From positions 1,426,001-1,490,000 of the forward strand of contig NZ_CP084260.1 of assembly GCF_022879575.1 (NCBI RefSeq): a DNA stretch of 64,000 bases, in the 5' to 3' direction. Shown here in pieces: positions 53,249-61,659 of this stretch. The translations under genes and the position numbers were made by a program. Numbering within the stretch: position 1 is the stretch's first letter; every line of letters starts with the position of its first letter. Source of the DNA: Caballeronia sp. SL2Y3 (lineage in GTDB: Bacteria > Pseudomonadota > Gammaproteobacteria > Burkholderiales > Burkholderiaceae). The notes beneath the pieces are model-generated. The model saw nothing but the letters and a program-made list of their open reading frames with translations. It had not been told where the DNA came from and made no database searches.

Positions 53249-53364
53249 TGAACGCCTTCAAAACGCGAGACTTTACTGCGATGGCAGCAAGCATGTCTTG
53301 CGTTGTCGCAAAAAAGCGTTGCTGCGGGTTCGCCGCATCGTTGATGTATCCGGCAGGCGGCATT

Positions 53365-53397
53365 CGCCGGCGCGGGCGCCCCATGCGCCCGCCGGCG
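53365..53397 (-). terminator. GC-rich hairpin between phaB and phaR
   Basis: CGCCGGCGCGGGCG (53365-53378) pairs with CGCCCGCCGGCG (53386-53397) with a two-base bulge and a short loop. It lies just beyond the phaB stop. Without a T run it may only attenuate transcription into phaR. Confidence 0.5.
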
Positions 53398-53407
53398 ATC
53401 GCGCCCG

Positions 53408-54148
53408 TCAGCCCATGTGCAAACCACCGTTGAGCGAGAAATCCGCCCCGGTGGAGAAACCCGATTCCTCCGACGCGAGCCACGCGACGATCGAGCCGAT
53501 TTCGTCCGGCGTGCCGAGACGCCGCACCGGAATGGTCGCGACGATCTTCTCCAGCACTTCCGGGCGAATGGACTTCACCATGTCCGTGCCGATATAGCCC
53601 GGCGAGACCGTGTTGACCGTCACGCCCTTGGTCGCCACTTCCTGCGCGAGCGCCATCGTGAAACCGTGAATGCCGGCCTTGGCCGTCGAATAGTTCGTCT
53701 GGCCGAACTGGCCTTTCTGCCCGTTCACCGACGAAATATTGATGACCCGGCCCCAGCCGCGCTCGACCATGCCGTCGATCACCTGCTTCGTGACATTGAA
53801 GAGACTGGTCAGGTTCGTGTCGATGACCGCGGTCCAGTCCTCGTGCGTCATCTTGCGGAACACGACATCGCGCGTGATGCCCGCGTTGTTGACGAGCACA
53901 TCTACTTCGCCGACTTCGGCCTTCACCTTGTCGAACGCGTTCTTGGTCGATTCCCAGTCGCCGACGTTGCCCTCGGAGGCGATGAAGTCGAAGCCGAGCG
54001 CCTTCTGGTCTTCGAGCGATTTCACCCGGCGCGGAGAGTTCGGACCGCAACCTGCCACGACCGTGAAGCCGTCCTTGTGCAGCCGCTGGCAAATGCTGGT
54101 GCCGATGCCGCCCATCCCGCCGGTTACATACGCTACGCGCTTCGTCAT
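53408..54148 (-). CDS. phaB: Acetoacetyl-CoA reductase
   Basis: 246 aa from the ATG at 54148. The NADPH site is VTGGMGGIGTSIC, and the catalytic Ser/Tyr/Lys are in NISSVNGQKGQFGQTNYSTAKAG. Closely similar in layout to PhaB of Cupriavidus, including the GCGPNSPRR segment that binds the NADPH phosphate. It reduces acetoacetyl-CoA to (R)-3-hydroxybutyryl-CoA, the PHB monomer. It lies 79 bp after phaA. Confidence 0.93.
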   Translation of the reverse strand: MTKRVAYVTGGMGGIGTSICQRLHKDGFTVVAGCGPNSPRRVKSLEDQKALGFDFIASEGNVGDWESTKNAFDKVKAEVGEVDVLVNNAGITRDVVFRKMTHEDWTAVIDTNLTSLFNVTKQVIDGMVERGWGRVINISSVNGQKGQFGQTNYSTAKAGIHGFTMALAQEVATKGVTVNTVSPGYIGTDMVKSIRPEVLEKIVATIPVRRLGTPDEIGSIVAWLASEESGFSTGADFSLNGGLHMG

Positions 54149-54227
54149 GCTCGACTCCTCGTTCGTTATGCGGTGCGCCCGAGAGCGCGGCCCGCTTGTC
54201 CCTTCCCTATTCCGACGCGGCCTTGCT

Positions 54228-55409
54228 TTACAGCCGCTCGACCGCCAGCGCGACGCCCATGCCGCCGCCGATGCACAGCGACGCGAGGCCCTTCTTCGCA
54301 TCGCGCTTCTGCATCTCGTGCAGCAGCGTGACCAGAATGCGGCAGCCCGATGCGCCGATCGGATGCCCGATCGCAATCGCCCCGCCGTTCACGTTGATCT
54401 TTTCCTGATCCCAGCCCATCTGCTTGTGCACCGCGAGCGCCTGCGCGGCGAACGCTTCGTTGATCTCCATCAGATCGAGATCGTCGATGCTCCAGCCCGC
54501 GCGTTCCAGACAGCGCTTCGATGCCGGCACGGGGCCCATGCCCATGATCTTCGGATCGACGCCCGCGCTCGCGTACGCCTTGATGCGCGCAAGCGGCGTC
54601 AATCCCAGCGCCTCGGCCTTCTTCGCCGACATCACGACGACAGCCGCCGCGCCGTCGTTGATGCCCGATGCGTTCGCCGCCGTCACCGTGCCTTCCTTCG
54701 AAAACGCGGGCTTCAGTCCCGCGAGCGCTTCGGCGGTGACGCCGTGGCGCACGAACTCGTCGGTGGCGAACTGGATCGGCTCGCCTTTGCGCTGCGGAAT
54801 CGAAACCGGCACGATCTCGTCGTTGAAGCGGCCGGCCTTCTGTGCGGCTTCCGCCTTGTTCTGCGACAGCGCCGCGAACGCGTCCTGCGCTTCGCGCGTG
54901 ATGCCGTATTCCTTCGCGACGTTCTCGGCCGTCGTGCCCATGTGGTAGTTGTTATAGACGTCCCATAGGCCATCGACGATCATCGAGTCGATCAGCTTGG
55001 CATCGCCCATGCGAAAGCCGTCGCGCGAGCCCGGCAGCACGTGCGGCGCCGCGCTCATGTTCTCCTGGCCGCCCGCGACGATGATCTCCGAATCGCCCGC
55101 GATGATCGCGTTGGCCGCGAGCATCACGGCTTTCAGCCCCGAGCCGCAGACCTTGTTGATCGTCATGCCGGGGACCATTTCGGGCAAGCCGGCCTTGATG
55201 ACCGACTGGCGCGCCGGGTTCTGACCCGAGCCCGCGGTCAGCACCTGACCCAGAATGACTTCGCTGATTTGCTCGGGCTTGAGACCCGCGCGTTCGAGCA
55301 CCGCGCGAATCACGGTTGCGCCCAGTTCCGGCGCTGCGATCTTCGCAAGCGAGCCGCCGAATTTGCCGACCGCGGTGCGCGCGGCCGATACGATCACTAC
55401 GTCAGTCAT
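54228..55409 (-). CDS. phaA: Acetyl-CoA acetyltransferase (PHB thiolase)
   Basis: 393 aa from the ATG at 55409, preceded by AAAGGAAACGG. The acyl-binding Cys is in [16 protein letters not shown], the His in [15 protein letters not shown] and the second Cys in SLCIGGGMG. It joins two acetyl-CoA molecules to acetoacetyl-CoA. It lies 60 bp after phaC and before phaB, the canonical operon order. Confidence 0.93.
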   Translation of the reverse strand: MTDVVIVSAARTAVGKFGGSLAKIAAPELGATVIRAVLERAGLKPEQISEVILGQVLTAGSGQNPARQSVIKAGLPEMVPGMTINKVCGSGLKAVMLAANAIIAGDSEIIVAGGQENMSAAPHVLPGSRDGFRMGDAKLIDSMIVDGLWDVYNNYHMGTTAENVAKEYGITREAQDAFAALSQNKAEAAQKAGRFNDEIVPVSIPQRKGEPIQFATDEFVRHGVTAEALAGLKPAFSKEGTVTAANASGINDGAAAVVVMSAKKAEALGLTPLARIKAYASAGVDPKIMGMGPVPASKRCLERAGWSIDDLDLMEINEAFAAQALAVHKQMGWDQEKINVNGGAIAIGHPIGASGCRILVTLLHEMQKRDAKKGLASLCIGGGMGVALAVERL

Positions 55410-55469
55410 TTCCGTTTCCTTTGGCATCGAATGTTAGAGCGGTTTGTGCGGGCAATCCGTTCGCGCCTG

Positions 55470-57521
55470 TCAACTGTCGCGCTTGAGGACGTAACGGCCC
55501 GGAGCCGCCTCGATCACAGGATAATCCTTCGAGCCGAGCCCTGCGCTCGCCTTCTGCTGCTCGCCGGACTGCGTGGCGAGCCACTGCGTCCACGCCGGCC
55601 ACCAGCTGCCGGGATGCTCGCTCGCGGCCTCGAACCACGCGTCGGCGGTCTCCGGCAGGCCCTCGCCCGCGCTATCGAGCATCCAGAAACTGCGCTTGTT
55701 TTTCGACGGCGGATTGATCACGCCCGCGATATGCCCCGATGCACCGAGCACGAAGGTCTGCGGCCCGGAGAGCAGCGGCGCCGAAGCATACGCCGATTTC
55801 CACGGCACGATATGGTCTTCGCGCGAGCCATAGATGAATGTCGGCGTCGTGATGGTCGACAAGTCGATGGGCACGCCGAGCACCGTCACCCCGCCCGGCT
55901 CGCGCAGCTTGTTCTCCAGATACGTATTGCGCAAATACCAGACGCACATGGGACCGGGCAGGTTCGTCGAATCGCTGTTCCAGTAGAGCAGATCGAACGC
56001 TTGCGGCGTGCGGCCCTTCAGGTAGTTATCGACGACGTAGTTCCACACGAGATCGTTCGGGCGCAAATACGAGAACGTATTGGCGAACTCGATGCCGCGC
56101 ATGAGTCCCGGCGGCGCGCCGTTCTTGCCGCCGATGGTCTGCTCGCGCATCGCCACATGCGCCTCGTCGACGAAGACGTCGAGCACGCCCGTGTCGGAGA
56201 AGTCGAGCATCGAGGTAAGCAAGGTCATCGACGCGGCCGGCTCGTTGCCGCGCGCCTTCTCGACGGCGAGCGCGGTTGCGAGCAGCGTCCCGCCGATGCA
56301 GAAGCCGAGGGTGTTGATCTTGTCCGCGCCGGAGATGTCGGAGACCACGCTCATCGCCTGCATCACGCCTTCGCCGACGTAATCGTCCCATGTCTTGTGA
56401 GCAATGGACTGGTCCGCATTGCGCCACGAGATCATGTACACCTGCTGGCCCGATTCGAGCGCATGACGCACGAGCGAGCCTTCCGGCGAAAGATCGAGGA
56501 TGTAGAACTTGTTGATGCACGGCGGCACGATCAGAAGCGGGCGCGCGTAGACCTTCGGCGCGAGCGGCTTGTACTGAATGAGCTGCATGAGCTCGTTCTC
56601 GTACACGACCGCGCCTTCGGTCGTCGCGACGTTCTTGCCGATGGCGAACACCGATTCGTCCGACTGCGAGATCTTGCCGCGCTGCATGTCGTTGAGCAGG
56701 TTCAGCATGCCCTGACGCAGGCTTTCGCCCTTGCTTTCGATGAGCGCCTTCTGCGCCTCGGGATTGAGCGCGAGATAGTTGCTCGGCGCGGCTGCGGCGG
56801 CCCACTGCTGCACGGCGAAGCGAATGCGTTCGCGCGTCTTCGGATCGCTCTGCACGGCGTCGGCGAGTTCCTGAAGATAGCGCGCGTTCAGGAGATACCA
56901 CGCGGCCGTGAACGCGAACGCGGGCGTCGATTGCCACGCGGTGTCCTTGAAGCGCCGATCCTTGAGCGCGGCCGGATCGATGCTCTGTCCGCTCGCCTGT
57001 TTCATCAGTTCGCCGACGTCGCGCGTGTAGTCGCTTTGCAGCTGATGCAGGCGCTCGGGCGCGATGGCCGCCGTCGGAATCTTGGGCAGCGTCGGCAGGC
57101 CCTGCATCGCCGCGCCGAAGCCCGGCATGCTGCTCGCGAGCTTCGCGAATTCGGCGAGACCGTTCATCTTCGCGAGATCCGGCATCTGCGGCATGCTCGC
57201 GATGGTCGGAAAAGCGGTCGGAAACCCACCTGGAAGCGCGCCGGGCAGACCGCCGAAACCGTGGAACGGGAAGCCGCCGAATGCCGAAGAAGGCGAAGCG
57301 CCGCCGTTCGCGGACGCGCCGTCAGCCGCCGGATTCGCCGAATTCGTCTGTTGAGTGAACTTCGCCCACTGCGCCGGATCGGCGACCGCGCGCCACGCAT
57401 TCAGCCATTGCTCGAATGCCTGCTGTACGCCTGCCGTGTTGTCGGCTGCTGGCTGCGCCGGGGTGCTGTCTTCGGCGGCGGTACGGGAGCGGGAAGATGA
57501 AGAGGATGTATTGGAAGCCAT
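55470..57521 (-). CDS. phaC: Class I polyhydroxyalkanoate synthase
   Basis: 683 aa. The lipase-like box is GFCIGG with the catalytic Cys; the Asp is in GSREDHIVPW and the His in ASGHIAGVINPP. The protein is about 90 residues longer than the Cupriavidus enzyme. The excess is an N-terminal Gly/Pro/Phe-rich stretch (about residues 65-115, with repeated GFP/GGLPG/MPQMP phrases) before the conserved EFAKLA region. It polymerises (R)-3-hydroxyacyl-CoA into PHB granules. It is the first gene of phaCAB. Confidence 0.93.
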   Translation of the reverse strand: MASNTSSSSSRSRTAAEDSTPAQPAADNTAGVQQAFEQWLNAWRAVADPAQWAKFTQQTNSANPAADGASANGGASPSSAFGGFPFHGFGGLPGALPGGFPTAFPTIASMPQMPDLAKMNGLAEFAKLASSMPGFGAAMQGLPTLPKIPTAAIAPERLHQLQSDYTRDVGELMKQASGQSIDPAALKDRRFKDTAWQSTPAFAFTAAWYLLNARYLQELADAVQSDPKTRERIRFAVQQWAAAAAPSNYLALNPEAQKALIESKGESLRQGMLNLLNDMQRGKISQSDESVFAIGKNVATTEGAVVYENELMQLIQYKPLAPKVYARPLLIVPPCINKFYILDLSPEGSLVRHALESGQQVYMISWRNADQSIAHKTWDDYVGEGVMQAMSVVSDISGADKINTLGFCIGGTLLATALAVEKARGNEPAASMTLLTSMLDFSDTGVLDVFVDEAHVAMREQTIGGKNGAPPGLMRGIEFANTFSYLRPNDLVWNYVVDNYLKGRTPQAFDLLYWNSDSTNLPGPMCVWYLRNTYLENKLREPGGVTVLGVPIDLSTITTPTFIYGSREDHIVPWKSAYASAPLLSGPQTFVLGASGHIAGVINPPSKNKRSFWMLDSAGEGLPETADAWFEAASEHPGSWWPAWTQWLATQSGEQQKASAGLGSKDYPVIEAAPGRYVLKRDS

Positions 57522-57676
57522 ACCCGCCTTTGACCTCTGAGTCTCGAAAGACTGATTGCTGATGCAGGCATTGCCGGGCCGTCTCGGCCAGCGCGCGAAA
57601 GTATGGGTGCGCCTTTGCGCGCCGGGCGGAAGCCGCCCTCGCTACGCCGTGCCCGATTGAACACAATTCTGGGAAC

Positions 57677-57706
57677 ATTCTTGCGCTTGGGCGTCAAGCA
57701 TGTCAA
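57677..57706 (-). promoter_or_regulatory. Putative sigma-70 promoter of phaCAB
   Basis: Read on the minus strand, a perfect TTGACA (57706-57701) is followed after 18 bp by AAGAAT (57682-57677). The Cupriavidus phaC promoter has TTGACA, 18 bp, AACAAT, so the spacing and -35 are the same. The leader to phaC would be about 150 nt. The rest of 57522-57819 holds an AT-rich block (TTTTTATAATTAT near 57738-57752) and no gene. Confidence 0.65.
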
Positions 57707-57819
57707 TGCTTCGTCCCGATTTTGCCGCAGTGCGATGTTTTTATAATTATCGTTTTCCCCCATGAAAGAAATGCCTGTTTGCCGCGCGTTTCCGCGCGTC
57801 GGGTGATGCGGCTTCTCGA

Positions 57820-58662
57820 TCAGTCGGCGAGCCAGATCATCGCGGCCATACGGCCCGTCACGCGGTCGCGCCGGTAGGAATAGAAGCGCGTTTCTTCGGT
57901 CACCGTGCAGTGCGTGCCACCGTGAATGCGCGCCGCGTCGATGCCGATATCGGCGAGCCGCAACCGCGCGAGCGCGTAAATGTCCGCGAAGTATTTGCCG
58001 GGCGTGCCGGCTGCCTTGAACGCGGCCGCGGTCGCATCGCGTCGATGCGCCCCGCTCGTGGCGACGAACGCGTCGAGCACGTCTTCGCCGACTTCGAACG
58101 CATCTGGTCCGATCGCCGGTCCGAGATAAGCGTTGAGTGCCGATGCCGGCGCGCCCGCGAGCGTCGCCACGCGCTCGCCGGTCTTCTCGACGATGCCGCC
58201 CGCGAGCCCGCGCCAGCCCGCATGGGCCGCGCCGACCGCGCGGCCTTCGTCATCGCAAAAGAGCACGGGCAGGCAGTCCGCCGTCATCACGACGCAGACG
58301 ACGCCCGCCCGATCCGTCACGCTCGCGTCGGCCCGCGTCGGTCCGGACGCGCGCGCGTCGATGACCGCGTGGGCGTCTTCCACTTGCGTGCCGTGGATTT
58401 GTTCGAGCCACGCGGCGTCGTGCGCGCCGGTCAGCGCGAGCGCGCGGCGGCGATTCTCCTGCACGGCGGCGGGCGCATCCCCGGTCGAAAGACCCAGATT
58501 CAAACCGCCCGCTTGCGGCGCGCCGCCCTCATACGGCGCCTCGCTCACGCCGCCCGCGCGCGTCGTCACGAATGCGCGGACGCGCGGCGCCACGCGCCAT
58601 TGCGGCCAGAGGCAGTGTTTCGGGTCCAATGCTTGTGACTGCGCCGCGTGTGAATCGGTCAT
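57820..58662 (-). CDS. pgeF: Peptidoglycan editing factor / laccase-domain protein
   Basis: 280 aa from the ATG at 58662, overlapping the rluD stop (ATGA). The YfiH/PgeF signature is [38 protein letters not shown] and [15 protein letters not shown], with the metal-binding His and Cys. In E. coli it removes wrongly incorporated residues from peptidoglycan precursors; relatives have purine nucleoside activity. rluD-pgeF is a conserved pair. Confidence 0.88.
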   Translation of the reverse strand: MTDSHAAQSQALDPKHCLWPQWRVAPRVRAFVTTRAGGVSEAPYEGGAPQAGGLNLGLSTGDAPAAVQENRRRALALTGAHDAAWLEQIHGTQVEDAHAVIDARASGPTRADASVTDRAGVVCVVMTADCLPVLFCDDEGRAVGAAHAGWRGLAGGIVEKTGERVATLAGAPASALNAYLGPAIGPDAFEVGEDVLDAFVATSGAHRRDATAAAFKAAGTPGKYFADIYALARLRLADIGIDAARIHGGTHCTVTEETRFYSYRRDRVTGRMAAMIWLAD

Positions 58663-59831
58663 GCTTCGTCGTCCTCGTAATCGTCGTCTTCCCAATCTTC
58701 GTCCGCCTCGTAGACCTGCACGAATTCCTCGTCTTCGTCTTCGTCGTCGAATTCCGCTTCTTCTTCGCGTCCGAATCCGAGTGCGGCGGCAAGCGCGGTC
58801 ATATCCTCGGGCACGTCGGCGCGCCAGTGCACTGCCTTGCCCGTCACCGGATGGATGAGGCCGAGCCGCCACGCATGCAGCGCCTGCCGCGCGAAGCCGT
58901 CGGGCAGCGGCGTCACCGAACGCTTGCCGCGCGCGCGCCCGTAGACCGGATCGCCTAAAAGCGGATGTCCGACGTGCGCGCAATGCACGCGAATCTGGTG
59001 CGTGCGGCCCGTTTCGAGATCGCAATGAATGGCGCTCACCGGCTGGCCTTGCCATCTCGCCCGGTCGATGGTGCGAAAGTGCGTGCGCGCGGGTTTGCCC
59101 GCCGCGCTCTGCACGACCGTCATGCGCGTGCGTTCGCGCGGATCGCGGCCGATGGGCGCGTCGATGGTGCCGTCTTCCGGCATCGTCCCCCACACGAAAG
59201 CGACATAGCGGCGCTTGACCGTGCGCGCCTGCAACTGACGCACGAGGTCCGTTTGCGCTTCGAGCGTGCGGGCGACCACCATCAGCCCGGACGTCTCCTT
59301 GTCCAGCCGATGCACGATGCCCGCGCGCGGCAAGCCGGCCGCGGCGCTGCCGTAGCGATGCAGCAGGCCGTTCAGCAGCGTGCCGCTCCAGTTGCCGGCC
59401 GCGGGATGCACGACCATCCCCGCAGGCTTGTTGATGACGACGAGCGCCTCGTCTTCGTACACGATGTCGAGCGGCACCGGCTCGGGCGTGAAGGCGAGTT
59501 GCTCGGGCAACAGGTCCGGGACGAGCGAAATGGTCGCGCCGAGCGGCACCGGCTGGCGCACTTTCGCGCTCGCGCCGTCCACCAGCACGCGGCCCTCTTC
59601 GATCCAGCTTTGCAGACGGCTGCGCGAAAACTCCGGGAAAACCTTGGCAAGCACCTTGTCGAGCCGGTCGCCCGCGAGTTCGTCGGGCACGCGCGCCGTG
59701 CGGGGCGCATCGGCGCTTGGTTGCTGTCCCGCGCCGGCTTCCGATTCGGGCAAAGCCGAGTCGTCGCCGTTGGCGCATGGGCTATAATCTTTGAGTTGGT
59801 CTTTGGTACGACGAGTACTTGAGCGAGTCAT
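58659..59831 (-). CDS. rluD: 23S rRNA pseudouridine synthase RluD
   Basis: 390 aa. An S4 domain ([32 protein letters not shown] in segments) precedes the catalytic motif [18 protein letters not shown] with its Asp. It modifies U1911, U1915 and U1917 in helix 69 of 23S rRNA. The C-terminal 35 residues are a striking acidic tail with 24 Asp/Glu. Its start is head-to-head with bamD. The stop overlaps pgeF. Confidence 0.92.
   Translation of the reverse strand: MTRSSTRRTKDQLKDYSPCANGDDSALPESEAGAGQQPSADAPRTARVPDELAGDRLDKVLAKVFPEFSRSRLQSWIEEGRVLVDGASAKVRQPVPLGATISLVPDLLPEQLAFTPEPVPLDIVYEDEALVVINKPAGMVVHPAAGNWSGTLLNGLLHRYGSAAAGLPRAGIVHRLDKETSGLMVVARTLEAQTDLVRQLQARTVKRRYVAFVWGTMPEDGTIDAPIGRDPRERTRMTVVQSAAGKPARTHFRTIDRARWQGQPVSAIHCDLETGRTHQIRVHCAHVGHPLLGDPVYGRARGKRSVTPLPDGFARQALHAWRLGLIHPVTGKAVHWRADVPEDMTALAAALGFGREEEAEFDDEDEDEEFVQVYEADEDWEDDDYEDDEA
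59783..59788 (+). promoter_or_regulatory. Possible -10 element for bamD, inside the 5' end of rluD
   Basis: A perfect TATAAT on the plus strand lies about 260 bp before bamD and within the first codons of the divergent rluD gene. No good -35 is seen at the right distance, so it is tentative. Confidence 0.35.
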
Positions 59832-60054
59832 GTGAACGAGAGATTGACGGGAAGTCGACCACGACCCACGGCCGCGGTCCCGATCGAAGCCGACAGCCTT
59901 GACGAGTCATCACGCGCAACCGTTACGAATGACGAAACGAGGCGATTGACCGAGCAGCGCGCCGTGCGCAAAGACTGCACCGGAAGTACTGCCGCAAACA
60001 GTTGGAATCAGTTAAGAAGCAAGCCAGAAATCAGCCCAGGAAATGCAAGCACTG

Positions 60055-60888
60055 ATGCGAGCCTTCAACACCATTCATCGAGCGATGCAGCGATCGATCA
60101 AGTATCTGGCGCTGGCCGCGAGCGTCGCCATCGTCACGGCCTGCCACGGCCTGCCCGAGAAAACCGACGAAACGGCAACGTGGAATAACAACAAATTATA
60201 TACGGAGGCCCAGGACGCGCTATCCGGCAGCGACTGGGGCAAGTGCGCCAAGTATTTCGAGGCGCTCGAAGGCCGCGACCCGTTCGGCCACTTCGCGCAG
60301 CAGGCGCAGATCAACGTCGCGTACTGCAACTGGAAGGACGGCGAAACCGCCTCGGCGGATCAGGCCATCGACCGTTTTATTCGCCTGCATCCGGATCATC
60401 CGGATATCGCGTATGCGTATTATCTGAAGGGCATGATCCACTTCAACGACGACCTCGGTCTCTTCGGCCGCTTCTCCGGCCAGGACATGAGCGAGCGCGA
60501 TCCGAAGTCGCTGCGCGAGTCGTATGACGCGTTCAAGGTCGTTGTCGACAAGTATCCGCAAAGCAAATACGCGCCCGACGCCGCGCAGCGCATGCGCTAT
60601 ATCGTCAACGCGCTGGCGTCGCATGAAGTGCATGCCGCCGATTACTATTTCCGCCGTGGCGCGTATGTGGCCGCGATCAACCGGGCGCAGCTCGCCATTC
60701 GCGAATACAAGAACGCCCCGGCGACCGAAGACGCGCTGCATATCATGATGATGTCGTATCAGAGGCTCGATCAGCCGCAACTCGCCGACGACACCAAGCG
60801 CGTTCTGGCGGCGACGTTCCCGGACAGCCCGTATGTCACCGGCAAGCGTCGCGCGGGCACGGATAAGCCCTGGTATCAGATCTGGTAA
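60055..60888 (+). CDS. bamD: Outer-membrane assembly lipoprotein BamD
   Basis: 277 aa from the ATG at 60055, which has AGGAAA 11 bp upstream; ATGs at 60043 and 60085 are alternatives. The signal peptide ends at the lipobox VTAC, after which the lipid-anchored Cys begins CHGLPEK. Five TPR-like repeats follow, including CAKYFEALEGRDPFG and AYAYYLKGMIHFND. BamD is an essential part of the BAM complex that inserts outer-membrane proteins. It ends in a GC hairpin. Confidence 0.92.
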   Translation: MRAFNTIHRAMQRSIKYLALAASVAIVTACHGLPEKTDETATWNNNKLYTEAQDALSGSDWGKCAKYFEALEGRDPFGHFAQQAQINVAYCNWKDGETASADQAIDRFIRLHPDHPDIAYAYYLKGMIHFNDDLGLFGRFSGQDMSERDPKSLRESYDAFKVVVDKYPQSKYAPDAAQRMRYIVNALASHEVHAADYYFRRGAYVAAINRAQLAIREYKNAPATEDALHIMMMSYQRLDQPQLADDTKRVLAATFPDSPYVTGKRRAGTDKPWYQIW

Positions 60889-60901
60889 TGCATGTCGAAC
60901 G

Positions 60902-60927
60902 GCCGGCGCGCTTGCGCCGGCTTCGTT
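60902..60927 (+). terminator. Terminator-like hairpin after bamD
   Basis: GCCGGCGC (60902-60909) and GCGCCGGC (60914-60921) form a perfect 8-bp stem with a GCTT loop, followed by TTCGTTT. Confidence 0.7.
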
Positions 60928-60963
60928 TGCAAGGGCGTTGAATCGCCCTATTTTTTCGTCCAG

Positions 60964-60988
60964 ATTTTTGTCACTTGGCAACAAAAAT
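60964..60988. promoter_or_regulatory. AT-rich inverted repeat before the transposase-derived gene
   Basis: ATTTTTGT (60964-60971) and ACAAAAAT (60981-60988) are a perfect inverted repeat around CACTTGGCA. It stands out against the GC-rich surroundings. It could be an operator or promoter element, or an old transposon end; no matching end was found after 61659. Confidence 0.4.
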
Positions 60989-61065
60989 TAGCAATGCTTA
61001 AGGCATCGGCAGGCATCGCATCAAGCGAAGCCTCGCCTGCGCCCCGTTTCTTGCAAGAGACCAGT

Positions 61066-61659
61066 ATGGCGGTAACCGTTCCGCGCACCCAGCGCGATGC
61101 ATTTCTCGACACGATGGATTCCTTGCTGCCGTGGCCGACGCTGTGCGCGATCGTCCAGCCGAACGTTCAGGCGCGGGCGACCACCGAGCGCATGCTGCGC
61201 ATTTGCCTGCTGCAAGGCTGGTTCGGTCTATCGGATCGTGATTGCGCGGACGCGCTCATCGACAGCATCGGCCTTCAGCGCTTCGCGCGTATCGACGCCG
61301 CACGCGACGGCTTTCCCGACGCGCGCGCTATCGGTGAGTTTCGCGGTGACTTGCAGTCGCGGGAACGGGCGCAGCCGCTGGCGGCCGAGGTCAACCGCGC
61401 GCTGGCGTCGAACGGCATCCGCGTGAAGCCGGGCGCGATCGTCAACGCGCGCATCTTCGCCGACGCGCCGGCGCGGCGTGATGAAACCGCGCCGACGCCC
61501 GTTGCCGGCAAGCCTGCCACGCGGCCGAGCTTCGGTGGCGCGTACGGCCGTCAATCGATGCACGTGCGCCTCGCGCGTGGCGCGGAACAAGCCGCAGCCG
61601 AGCGCGCCGCGCGGCTCGCTCAGGCCATCTTCAACGTGCGCAGCGTCACGAAAAGCTAG
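61066..61659 (+). CDS. IS5-type transposase N-terminal domain protein, possibly domesticated
   Basis: 197 aa from the ATG at 61066. Residues about 35-130 match the N-terminal (DUF772-type) domain of IS5-family transposases: RMLRICLLQGWFGLSDRDCADALIDSIGLQRFARI, then DGFPDARAIGEFRGDL and VKPGAIVNARIFADAP, in segments. The catalytic DDE core that should follow is missing. Instead a short tail GGAYGRQSMHVRLARGAEQAAAERAARLAQAIF ends the protein. It has an intact frame and no terminal inverted repeats. Its stop overlaps that of the convergent helicase in the shared CTAG. Confidence 0.7.
   Translation: MAVTVPRTQRDAFLDTMDSLLPWPTLCAIVQPNVQARATTERMLRICLLQGWFGLSDRDCADALIDSIGLQRFARIDAARDGFPDARAIGEFRGDLQSRERAQPLAAEVNRALASNGIRVKPGAIVNARIFADAPARRDETAPTPVAGKPATRPSFGGAYGRQSMHVRLARGAEQAAAERAARLAQAIFNVRSVTKS

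Noticed and set aside
60892..61065. N-terminal extension of the transposase-derived gene from 60892
   Set aside because: It would translate the bamD terminator hairpin and the AT-rich inverted repeat; the conserved domain starts after 61066.
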